52,308 nucleotides of DNA from an uncultured Verrucomicrobiota bacterium (GTDB taxonomy: Bacteria > Verrucomicrobiota > Verrucomicrobiia > Limisphaerales > UBA9464), in the NCBI GenBank assembly GCA_903922605.1, contig CAIXUG010000004.1, positions 1-52,308 on the forward strand, read 5' to 3'. The notes beneath the pieces were generated by a model that was given only the letters and a program-made list of their open reading frames with translations, did no database searches and was not told the DNA's origin. Positions 1 through 9,021 of the stretch are shown one piece after another; the first letter of the stretch is position 1, and each line of letters begins with the position of its first letter. The position numbers and the translations under genes were made by a program.

Positions 1-136
1 CGTCAGGCGACGGAACGAACACCCACGGTCTCCGCACGCCTCGGCCACCCCTACAGGGCGGGGACGACGCAGCGCGCCATCCCTTCCAATGTGTCCGATT
101 ATCAGCGGGAAATGGGATCAGTGGTGAAGAGTCTGG

Positions 137-3100
137 TTACGGTCCCGCCACAACCGTGAGGGTCACGCCGGTCGCGTCATAGCTGGCATTGAGTTTGAGT
201 CCGGCCGCCAGGCCCGTGGTAGTGATGGTGGCGAATTGCCCGCTGCGCTGTGAGGTCGTCAGGATGCGGAACGTGTCGCCCACGGCCGGCTGATAGCCGG
301 GGGCGATGGTGACGAGCAGGGTGCCGTTGAGACTGGCCTGAAGATCGACGTTAAGCTGGTCAAAACCGGTGCCAGGAGCCGTGCCGGCCAGATCGATGGC
401 CAACGTTCCCGCCACGCCCTGGGTGTACATTCCGGTCAGATGAAACATGCCAATCGGGGCGTCGGGCAGACCCGGGGAGATCAACGCCCCCGCGTTGTTG
501 AAGGGATAAACGTCAAGAGTGCCCGTGCCGGTGAGGCTGCCGCCGAGGAGATCGAAGGCGCCAGAGTTGGCAAATCCGCCCCCTGCCAGGCGCAGTTCGC
601 CGGCAGTTTGCGAAAAGCCGTCCAGCTGGAGTTTGCCGGTCTGCACGGCGACGAGCCCGCTGTTGTGCATCGCGAATTGGATGTACGAAAGGCCGGTGCC
701 GCCTGATTTCTGAAACGTTCCGGCATTGATGAACAGGGCCTGTCCGTAGGTGCCGCCCATCTGGATATCAAAGTCGCCCGGTATGTCAAAGGTGGCCCCG
801 GCCAGGTTGCGGAAGGTGGTCCCCACGATGATGTTGGCCACGAGTTCGGCCGAGCCGGCGTTGTCGAAGGGGCGGGCGGCATATCCGCCACCCGACAGCT
901 GCGTGTAAAGCTGCACGTTGCCCAGCGTCGAGTTGCCCCGGACGGTGAGCTTGCCCGTGCCGCCGAGGGCTCCGCTTTGGGCGATGAACGGGCCGGTGAC
1001 TTCGATGTCACCCGAGCCGAGCAGGTAGCCAAGATTCGTGATCGTCAGGGAATGGGGCATGACGGTGCCGCCACCCTGGCTGAAATCAAGGATGCCGCCG
1101 TCCACGACGATGTCATTGGTCAGGTTGAGGTCGGGAGAGAGGAAGGTCGCACGGGCGCCACTTCCCACGGTCAGGAGACTGCCCAAATTCAGGAGCGGCC
1201 CGTTGAAGACGACCGCTGGTGCCGACGAGTTTCCACCGCCTACCTGGGTGCTTCCGCTCACGTCGTAGCTGCCGCCGACGTTGATGTTTCCGGTCTGAAA
1301 CCGCACGAGTCCGGCTCCATGGATCGAGGCGGCAATTCCGAGCGTGTGGACCCCGCCAAATTCCAGGGTGCCGGGGGCCGCAATTTCAAAGGTGCCCGTC
1401 GAAAGCCCGCCCCCGTCGAGCTTCAGGCTGCCAGTGGCGATGGAGACGGAGCCGCGATTGTTGAAGGCCACCTGGCTGAAATTAATTCCGCCATCGTTGC
1501 CGAAGACCCGGAACTGCCCGTCATTGTCAAAGCGTGCCCCCGCTTGAAACCCGTCATAGACGATGATCTGACGGTCGAACGAATCCCAGACGCCGCTCGC
1601 TTCGTTGTGAATCACCGCCGCCGGATCATCGACAATAATTCCGTTGTTATTGGGTTCGTTCCAAGTGACATGTCCCCGGGTGACCAAGGTGTGCTGGATG
1701 ATCCGTGATGGGGTGCCGGTGATGCTGACGTCGCCGTCCACCACGGTCGTGCCGCCACCATCCAGTGCGCCGGTCTGCCAGTTGAAGCTGCCGGTGACCT
1801 CCAGTTCCGTTCCGGGAGCAATGGAAAGGGTCGCGGCATTCAAGGTGAGGCTGTTTTCGATGAGGGATCTCCGCGTGAGGCTGAAATTGCCACCGCCGAT
1901 GACGAGGGGCTCCCGGCTCAACAGGCTGTCGAGACTCAGGCTGCCGCCATTGTAGCTCACGGTGTAGGTGCCGTTGGTGCGGTCAATCAGCACAAAGTCG
2001 CCGGTTACGGGCAGAGTCTGGTTGGTCCAGTTTTTCGCGGTGAACCAGGCGCCGGCAGCATCCAGGTCCCAAGTCACCGCGGATCGGAGGGAGAAGGTCC
2101 AGCTGAACGCGGCCGCCAGATGAACTCCATTGGTGTCCGTCACCTCGGGGTTGAGGGTGGCACGATACTCACCGACAGGGAGCGGACCCGACGGGGTGAA
2201 CAGCACGGACTGTGATGCCGGATCGTAGCCGGCCGTGCCGGTCAGTGTTACGTCGTCCGCCGTGTCCAGCAGGCCATCGGGACCGGAGCCCACCAGTTGC
2301 AGGCTGCTGACCGTGACGGAAGCCGGGTCGAGCGCATTGTCCAAATAGGCCCGGATTGATGCGAGCCCCGGTGGCAGCACCGCCTTGGCCAGCGGGGCGG
2401 TGTTCGTCACCATCGGCGGAGTGACGCCGGCCTTCACCAGCACGGTGATTTCGTCCGTGGCGGTGGCATTGCCTCCCGTGTCATAGGCAATGGCTTTCAG
2501 GGTGAACGTGGTCTGATTGGTGGTCGCCGGGGTGTTGAAGCGGAAGTCGAAGGGATACGCGCCGACATTCGCCGTCAGGTAATCGTTGAGGTAGAACTCC
2601 ACGTTCCGCACCTGCACGTCGTCCACTGCCAGCGCGGTGACGACGACCGGCGTGCTGGGCTCCACCACGGCCGGGACGAGCGGGAAGCTGGCGCTCAGCG
2701 AAACCGTGGGCGGATGGCCGAGTGTGTCGGTGGGGAGGTAGTTGACCACCCCCAGCCCGCCGCCGCCGGCATACGGGCCGTAGGCCACATAGGCGCGACC
2801 CTGATTGATGGCGATGCTGATGACCCGTTCCGGCAGGGTGAAGGTGCCCTGCACCGGGACCGCGTTTTGCGGGTCGTGCAGGTCCAGCGCGACCAGGCTG
2901 GCCCCGCCCGCCAGCACCGTCCCGGAGCCGGTCGCAGCCGCGTCGAATACGGTGAAATGCGCCGGCGGTGCCACCAGCTGCAAGCCTCCCGGCGTGTCGT
3001 TAATGATGATGATGCCGGAGGACAGGAAGGTTGGCAGCGTGTCGATTCCGGTGAGGTAAACGTAACCCGGTCCCAGCGCCAGATGGGTGCGCGCGTTGGC

Positions 3101-6100
3101 ATTGTAGTTTGCCCCTTCCAGCAGCAGGGAGGCGGTATCCCCACCCAGGGTGCGGCCCACATTGAACCGGTGAACAGCATGCCGGCCCGGGCTGCTGTAG
3201 AGCTTCCCGGTCAGCAGGTAGACCGAGTTGCCCGACACGGCGATATCCTGCGGCGTGTCGCTCTGGACCTGGGAGCCCATATAGCGTTGATCAAGCAAAC
3301 CGTCGGCCACCAGGTCAATCAGGTAGACCGTGTCTTGGCTGAGCACGTAGGCCATGTTCCCCGCCACCGCAATGGACTCCAAATCAGACGTCGCTCCGAG
3401 GCCGACCAGGCGGCTCAGGACCGGCTGAACCGGATTCGAGAGATCAATGATGGCCAGCCCGGTCCGGCCCACCGTCGCGAGGCCGGTCTCTCCGGCAAAG
3501 GCCACGGCATTGACGGTGCCCAAGGGCAGGAGGGAGACCAGCGTCGGCTGGGCGGTGCTGATGTCGTAGACGCCCAGACCGGAGTCACCCTCGGCCAGCA
3601 GCGCGTAGTTGCCGTGGACCGCCACCTGGAAGCCGGGCCCGGTGGCCGGGGCGGTGCCGGTGACGCGCGGAAGCCCCGCGTCGCCATCCAACGGATCGGT
3701 GCCGGCCACGACTTCCGCGCCATCGCTCACGCCGTCGCCGTCGGTGTCGGCCTTGTGGGGATCGGTGCCGAGCACGTTTTCCACCTCGTCGGGCAGGCCG
3801 TCATTGTCCGAATCCTTGGGGTCCGCCGGATTCATGGCCGCGCGGGGAATGGTCGTGGTCTGGCCATTGTCCGCCGACTTGAAGACCGTGTGACCGACGT
3901 AGAAATCATCGCGGTCAAAATAGTCGAGCTGGTAGTAGGCATTGGCCTGCAACGGGAGATTGTCGAACACGCCGAGCAGATTGAGATGCCCGTATTGCTT
4001 GGAACCGCCGGCGCTCAGATTGACGAGCCGGTAGGCCAGGGGCTTTTGCGCCTGGGGTTGCCCGGCCTGCGCCTTGTCCTCGGCGGAAAATGGATCGGTG
4101 ACTCCACGGAAGGAGGCATCGTACGTGGTCAGCCAGCCGCGGGATTGGAGCGTCAGGGCGACGTCCAGGAGCCGTTGCGCCGCCGCCTGCGCGGCGGCCG
4201 GGTCAAATTCCGCCAGGGTGAGGGTGCCGGCCGCCGCGCGATCGAAGCGATCGAGCAGGGCGGCGGCGGCGGCCTTCGTCAGATTGGAGGGGAGGGGTAA
4301 TTGCAGGAGAGCGGCCTGCTCTTCCGCGGTCAGCCGCTCTTCGCCGGGCGTACCCGGCTGTCGGGCGTTTTGTACGGCCGTGAAGAAGTTCACGAGGATT
4401 GGCGCCTCCGTTACGTCGACTTCCGTCCAGGCCACGTTGCCGAAGACCACCGTATCCAGATCGGCGGCGGCCTGGAGCAGGGCGAGCTGTTCCGCAAAGA
4501 CGTTGGGCGTGATGGTCGGATCGGCCGGAAGGGGATGCCCCCTGCGAGGGTGATCGACGGCGCTCGGGTTCTGCAGATTGCACAGGGCGAGTTCGCCCGC
4601 CGCCTTGTTGGCATCGATCAGGCAGGACTTGTAAATGCCACCGTAAGTGCTCACGGCACTAAAGCCAGGGCCCAGAATGGGGAGGCAGCCCAGGGCGGTG
4701 TTGGCGACATTGTTGAGGATGGTCATGCCGCAGCCTTTGGCGCTGGAATCGATGGAGCAGTCAGCCACCGTGCCGATTATTCCTTGCGCTGCGCTGATCG
4801 CGCAACCCAGCCCGGGTGTGGCCTCCGCGACGGTCAGGAGCACGGCAAAGCCGATGCCGACACCGCATTGGATGGCGTTGCTCTCGGCCGACTTGCGCTG
4901 TTGCTTGCAGGGATCTTTCGGGTCGGGAGGGTTCGGATTGTTGGGGCCATTGGGTCCGTTCGGTCCGTCCGGGCCGCCACCGCCACCGCCGCCGCCTGAG
5001 CCGGGATACGGGATGCCCCAACCGGGCTGGCGCACCCCGACGCCCGCATCGCACTCCAGAAACAGGCCGTCCGCGCTGACGGTCATTCCGCCCTGAATCT
5101 CCCAGCGGCCCGTCTTGTGGTTGAAGCTCCATAGGGCGCTCTTGCCGCCCGGGGGCAGCACTTTGCCGGTGGCCCGGTCCGGCAGGTTGGGGAAACGGAC
5201 CGCCACCGGCCGGTCGAAATTGTTCGCCCCATCCGTCTGGATGGTGATGACCAGCGCCGGGTCGATGCCCGCCGGCAAGGGTGCCGGCAGCCGGTCGGGC
5301 GACACGGGGGCAACGCCCACCCGGCCGCCTCGGGTACCATCATTGGCGTAAAGGGAATTGGCCGGCACCGTCACCGTCAGGCCGGCGAGCGCGGGGTTGG
5401 CAGCCAGCACCGACGGCGGGAACGTGATCACCGTATTGGTGAGCGGGCTGACCGGCGTGAGGGTGCCGGTGGCGATCTTGGGCAGGAAGATTTCGCCAGT
5501 GCCGCCCGCGAGATTGTTGGTCTTGCCGGCGATTGCTTCCCAAGGTTTGCCGACAAACGGGTAATACGCCCCGGAGGGATACTGGCTGCCGTTCGCGGTG
5601 CGGCCGTCAATTTTCACGAAGAAGCGTCCCGCCGGGCAGGGATTGAGCGAGAAAAAGCCGTTGGCATCCGTGACGGTGCGGAGGGTCTGCTCCTGGCCGT
5701 CCACGGTGATGGTCACGTTGGCCAGCGGTTGGTTTAGGGTGTTCGTGGTGCCCGGTCCGGCCATCAGTTCCGAGGCATACACATGGCCGATGATGCCCGT
5801 GCCATCGATGGGCGTGCTGCCGAAGGTCTGAAAGGTGATGGTCGCCATCCCTCCCGGGTGGCCGTCCCCATCGGCGTCCAGCTCGCGCCCCAGTTCGTCC
5901 CGCAGCCCGGTGCCGTCGAAGACGGCGGTCACCTGCGACCCGGCCGGCAAGGGTTCGAGGTAGAACAGCGTCGCGGTGCGCCGGTCGCTGCCGAGCTCAA
6001 TCCGGCTCAACAGACGCCGTCCCTGATAGCCCGCGAAGAAGTTATCGGACGAGAAGAGCGTGTTGGTGGCCAAGGGCGTCGAGAAGCGCAGGATGGTCTC

Positions 6101-6445
6101 GCGCATGACCCCGACGCCGATTTCACCGTTGGCCGGGGAAGATTCCGCAATGGTCGTCAGCGGAGCCGGTCCCAGCCGGAAAAAACGCTCCAAGCCCGAG
6201 GGGGGCAGCGTCACCGTGTTGCGGTTGTCGGCCCCCAGCGCGGCGGTGACCAGGACCGGTTCCCAATCGTCGTTCGGATTGAGGGTCGCGAGCGATTCCA
6301 GCCGAAATCCCGACGGGCTGTTGGTCCATTGCAGCTGGACGTTGCCGTTGACGAGCTCCACCGCAAGTTCCGGGATCTGGGCCCGCAGGCCCAAGATCGG
6401 CAGCAGCAGGCAGAGAAAGGCCACCTGGCGGTGAAAAAGCTTCAT
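137..6445 (-). CDS. Very large secreted modular protein (Ig-like, Ca-binding, beta-propeller and beta-helix-like modules)
   Basis: The chosen start (ATG at 6445) begins MKLFHRQ followed by a hydrophobic run and RAQ, a clear signal peptide; the open frame continues upstream but that part looks non-coding. The product is 2102 residues. Approximate order: SbsA-type Ig-like domain (103-205), carboxypeptidase-regulatory-like beta-sandwich (218-285), Gly/Pro/Asn-rich linker (480-515), thrombospondin type-3-like calcium repeats with DSDNDGLPD and DTDGDGVSD (875-925), LVIVD-type propeller repeats (935-1250), another Ig-like and an SbsA-like domain (1245-1455), then about 640 residues of Gly/Asn/Thr-rich beta-strand repeats like a right-handed beta helix. 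No PEP-CTERM, LPXTG or autotransporter barrel is visible at the C-terminus, so how it is retained or released is unknown. An extracellular or surface role is inferred from architecture; no catalytic motif was recognised. Confidence 0.85.
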   Translation of the reverse strand: MKLFHRQVAFLCLLLPILGLRAQIPELAVELVNGNVQLQWTNSPSGFRLESLATLNPNDDWEPVLVTAALGADNRNTVTLPPSGLERFFRLGPAPLTTIAESSPANGEIGVGVMRETILRFSTPLATNTLFSSDNFFAGYQGRRLLSRIELGSDRRTATLFYLEPLPAGSQVTAVFDGTGLRDELGRELDADGDGHPGGMATITFQTFGSTPIDGTGIIGHVYASELMAGPGTTNTLNQPLANVTITVDGQEQTLRTVTDANGFFSLNPCPAGRFFVKIDGRTANGSQYPSGAYYPFVGKPWEAIAGKTNNLAGGTGEIFLPKIATGTLTPVSPLTNTVITFPPSVLAANPALAGLTVTVPANSLYANDGTRGGRVGVAPVSPDRLPAPLPAGIDPALVITIQTDGANNFDRPVAVRFPNLPDRATGKVLPPGGKSALWSFNHKTGRWEIQGGMTVSADGLFLECDAGVGVRQPGWGIPYPGSGGGGGGGGPDGPNGPNGPNNPNPPDPKDPCKQQRKSAESNAIQCGVGIGFAVLLTVAEATPGLGCAISAAQGIIGTVADCSIDSSAKGCGMTILNNVANTALGCLPILGPGFSAVSTYGGIYKSCLIDANKAAGELALCNLQNPSAVDHPRRGHPLPADPTITPNVFAEQLALLQAAADLDTVVFGNVAWTEVDVTEAPILVNFFTAVQNARQPGTPGEERLTAEEQAALLQLPLPSNLTKAAAAALLDRFDRAAAGTLTLAEFDPAAAQAAAQRLLDVALTLQSRGWLTTYDASFRGVTDPFSAEDKAQAGQPQAQKPLAYRLVNLSAGGSKQYGHLNLLGVFDNLPLQANAYYQLDYFDRDDFYVGHTVFKSADNGQTTTIPRAAMNPADPKDSDNDGLPDEVENVLGTDPHKADTDGDGVSDGAEVVAGTDPLDGDAGLPRVTGTAPATGPGFQVAVHGNYALLAEGDSGLGVYDISTAQPTLVSLLPLGTVNAVAFAGETGLATVGRTGLAIIDLSNPVQPVLSRLVGLGATSDLESIAVAGNMAYVLSQDTVYLIDLVADGLLDQRYMGSQVQSDTPQDIAVSGNSVYLLTGKLYSSPGRHAVHRFNVGRTLGGDTASLLLEGANYNANARTHLALGPGYVYLTGIDTLPTFLSSGIIIINDTPGGLQLVAPPAHFTVFDAAATGSGTVLAGGASLVALDLHDPQNAVPVQGTFTLPERVISIAINQGRAYVAYGPYAGGGGLGVVNYLPTDTLGHPPTVSLSASFPLVPAVVEPSTPVVVTALAVDDVQVRNVEFYLNDYLTANVGAYPFDFRFNTPATTNQTTFTLKAIAYDTGGNATATDEITVLVKAGVTPPMVTNTAPLAKAVLPPGLASIRAYLDNALDPASVTVSSLQLVGSGPDGLLDTADDVTLTGTAGYDPASQSVLFTPSGPLPVGEYRATLNPEVTDTNGVHLAAAFSWTFSLRSAVTWDLDAAGAWFTAKNWTNQTLPVTGDFVLIDRTNGTYTVSYNGGSLSLDSLLSREPLVIGGGNFSLTRRSLIENSLTLNAATLSIAPGTELEVTGSFNWQTGALDGGGTTVVDGDVSITGTPSRIIQHTLVTRGHVTWNEPNNNGIIVDDPAAVIHNEASGVWDSFDRQIIVYDGFQAGARFDNDGQFRVFGNDGGINFSQVAFNNRGSVSIATGSLKLDGGGLSTGTFEIAAPGTLEFGGVHTLGIAASIHGAGLVRFQTGNINVGGSYDVSGSTQVGGGNSSAPAVVFNGPLLNLGSLLTVGSGARATFLSPDLNLTNDIVVDGGILDFSQGGGTVMPHSLTITNLGYLLGSGDIEVTGPFIAQSGALGGTGKLTVRGNSTLGNVQLYTQLSGGGYAARPFDNAGSAELVANIIVGTTFRNLAGATFDIPGDFDIQMGGTYGQALFINAGTFQKSGGTGLSYIQFAMHNSGLVAVQTGKLQLDGFSQTAGELRLAGGGFANSGAFDLLGGSLTGTGTLDVYPFNNAGALISPGLPDAPIGMFHLTGMYTQGVAGTLAIDLAGTAPGTGFDQLNVDLQASLNGTLLVTIAPGYQPAVGDTFRILTTSQRSGQFATITTTGLAAGLKLNASYDATGVTLTVVAGP

Positions 6446-6610
6446 AATGCAATGGTTCGAACGGACTTGGCGCCACTGCCACCCAGGCCGGATCGGAATC
6501 CCCCAAAGGGTGGCAACGCTGGGGGTTTGCCGAAAACCCCGCCACCAATTACACGCAAAGTTTGTGTGGCGCGTTGCGCCCGCTGCCGTCTTGCGGCAGC
6601 CTCCGCCGAC

Positions 6611-8926
6611 ATGGCCGCTCAAACCAAGCCCGCCTTCCGCCCTTACATCCCTGCCGCCAGCCGGCTCCGTGAACTCAGCCTGCGCTCGATTTTCGTCGGT
6701 ACGGTGCTCGGGATGATCTTCGGGATGTCGTCGCTCTACCTCACGCTCAAGGTCGGCCTGACGGTCAGCGCGAGCATCCCGGTGGCGGTGATCTCAATCA
6801 CGCTGTTCCGTTTTTGGGCGCAACTGGGCGGACGTGACGCCACCATCCTCGAACACAACCTGGCCCAGACCGCCGGTTCAGCGGGTGAATCCATCGCCTT
6901 TGGCGTCGGCGTTACCATGCCGGCCATCCTGATCCTCGGCTTCGATCTCGAAATCTGGCGGGTGCTGCTGGTGGCGGTGCTGGGCGGCCTCTTGGGCATC
7001 CTGATGATGATCCCGCTCCGCCGGGCCCTGATCGTCCTTCAGCATGAGGAGCTGAAATATCCCGAAGGCACCGCCTGTGCGGAAGTGCTCAAAGCCGGGG
7101 CCAACGCCGAATCGCGCGCTGCTGCCGACCCAATCTACCACGATGAGAAGAGCGTCGCTGGCATCAGCGCCAAGACGATCTTCGCCGGCTTCGGCCTCGG
7201 CCTGCTGTACAAGTCGGTGCAGGTTGCCGGGAAGCTCTGGAAAGAGGTTCCCGAAAAGGTCTTTGGTGCACCACTCAAGGCTGGCTCGATCTCATGCGAG
7301 ATTTCGCCGGAAATGCTCGGCGTCGGCTACATCATCGGCCCGCGCATTGGCGGCGTCATGGCGGCGGGTGGTGTGCTGAGCTACCTGATGCTCATTCCGC
7401 TGATCAAGTTCTTCGGCGAATCACTCAGTGAACCGTTGGCCCCGGCCACCACGGTGCTGATCCGGGACATGGAACCAGGCCAGATTCGCTCCGCCTACAT
7501 CCTCTATATTGGTGCAGGTGCGGTGGCGGCGGGCGGCCTCATCAGCCTGGCCCGGGCGTTGCCGACGATCTGGCATGGGCTGAAAGCGGGCCTCTCTGAT
7601 CTTACCGGCATTGGCCATGACCGACCGGCAGCCCCGACCGGCACAGCGGAAAAGATCCGGCAACTCACATCGGCCGTCATTCCGCGTACGGAACGCGACC
7701 TGTCCATGAAGTTCGTGCTGATTGGCGTCGTGCTCCTGATCACCGGGATCACGCTCGCACCGCCGCTCCACATGAATCTGTTGGGGGCCGCCCTCATCGT
7801 GCTGCTGGGCTTCCTTTTCGTCACGGTGTCCTCGCGGCTCACGGGCGAGATTGGTTCCTCCTCGAACCCGATCTCGGGCATGACGATTGCGACCCTGCTG
7901 CTGACCTGCCTGGCCTTCCTGGCGGTGGGCTGGACCGGCAACACCTATTACGTCACGGCACTCTCGGTTGGCGCGGTCGTGTGCATCGCGTGTTCCAATG
8001 GCGGCACCACGTCACAGGACTTGAAGACGGGCTTCCTCATCGGCGGCACGCCCAAGTACCAGCAGATCGCCATCCTCATCGGTGCCTTCGCCTCCGCGCT
8101 CGTGCTCGGCCCGACCCTCCTCAAGCTGAACCAGAACGGTACGGTGTATGTGGATGCCGCGCAGGTGTCTCCTTCCCTGCGCGTGCCGGTGGCGGAGCTG
8201 GCCGGGCTGAAAAAGGAGCACATCACCGGCCCGCAGGCCGGGGACGATTCGCAGGATTACTTCGTCTGGCACCAGCCCGATCCGCAGGGCGGTGCGGCGA
8301 AGAAATTCCTGGTGGATGTCACGGGCAAGCCGGTCTGGATGGTGGACCCCGGCATCAACGGCACGGTCAAGGAACTGCCCGACGGCTCGAAGGTGACCAA
8401 ATACGACGCCCCCAAGGCTACCCTGGTCAGCTACATCATCAAGGGCATCCTGGACCGCAAGCTGCCGTGGGCGCTCGTCCTGTTTGGCGTGATGATTTCC
8501 GTGACGCTCGAACTTTGCGGCATCGGGTCGCTGGCCTTCGCGGTCGGCGTCTATCTGCCGATCTCGACCTCGCTGCCCATCTTTGTGGGCGGCATGGTCC
8601 GCTGGTTGGTGGACCGCCATTCCCGGAGCAAGCATCTCGATGCCGGCCTGACCGAGGAGCAGATCACCGCCGAGAGCGACAAATCCCCCGGCGTGCTGAT
8701 GGCCTCCGGCTACATCGCCGGTGGCGCGATCGCTGGCATCGTCATCGCCTTCATGGCGGCGGCCCTGAGCAAGCTCGATCACAGCCTCACCGCGTGGGCC
8801 GAGACCGCGAACCCTTTCTTTGCGGGACCATATTCCGACCTGCTCGCGCTGCTCCCGTTCGCGGTCCTCTGCGGACTGCTTTATCTGGCCGCCCGCGAGA
8901 AGATTCTGGCCGGTAAAAAGAGCTGA
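6611..8926 (+). CDS. OPT-family oligopeptide transporter
   Basis: 771-residue polytopic membrane protein. The start ATG at 6611 gives a short hydrophilic N-terminus (MAAQTKPAFRPYIP) before the first membrane segment; the upstream extension of the frame is antisense to the neighbouring gene and is rejected. Family features include the early segment GMIFGMSSLYLTLKVGLTVS, many Gly-rich helices, the stretch containing SCEISPEMLGVGYIIGPR, and CSNGGTTSQDLKTGFLIGGT. A hydrophilic loop of about 110 residues (near 505-620) separates the last group of helices. OPT proteins move oligopeptides or metal chelates across the inner membrane by proton coupling; the substrate cannot be told from sequence. It diverges from the giant secreted protein with a 165-bp gap. 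Confidence 0.9.
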   Translation: MAAQTKPAFRPYIPAASRLRELSLRSIFVGTVLGMIFGMSSLYLTLKVGLTVSASIPVAVISITLFRFWAQLGGRDATILEHNLAQTAGSAGESIAFGVGVTMPAILILGFDLEIWRVLLVAVLGGLLGILMMIPLRRALIVLQHEELKYPEGTACAEVLKAGANAESRAAADPIYHDEKSVAGISAKTIFAGFGLGLLYKSVQVAGKLWKEVPEKVFGAPLKAGSISCEISPEMLGVGYIIGPRIGGVMAAGGVLSYLMLIPLIKFFGESLSEPLAPATTVLIRDMEPGQIRSAYILYIGAGAVAAGGLISLARALPTIWHGLKAGLSDLTGIGHDRPAAPTGTAEKIRQLTSAVIPRTERDLSMKFVLIGVVLLITGITLAPPLHMNLLGAALIVLLGFLFVTVSSRLTGEIGSSSNPISGMTIATLLLTCLAFLAVGWTGNTYYVTALSVGAVVCIACSNGGTTSQDLKTGFLIGGTPKYQQIAILIGAFASALVLGPTLLKLNQNGTVYVDAAQVSPSLRVPVAELAGLKKEHITGPQAGDDSQDYFVWHQPDPQGGAAKKFLVDVTGKPVWMVDPGINGTVKELPDGSKVTKYDAPKATLVSYIIKGILDRKLPWALVLFGVMISVTLELCGIGSLAFAVGVYLPISTSLPIFVGGMVRWLVDRHSRSKHLDAGLTEEQITAESDKSPGVLMASGYIAGGAIAGIVIAFMAAALSKLDHSLTAWAETANPFFAGPYSDLLALLPFAVLCGLLYLAAREKILAGKKS

Positions 8927-9021
8927 TCCCACCCTGACTCTTCTGCCCGGATCCCACAACGGGGGCAAACTTCCCTTTGCCATCCCTTCGCCTGCCCGCA
9001 TTATCCGCCCTCCTTTTCGAC

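Noticed and set aside
1-136. Left-edge 136 bp
   Set aside because: No reading frame, repeat or hairpin that could be supported; likely the downstream flank of the large secreted protein gene.
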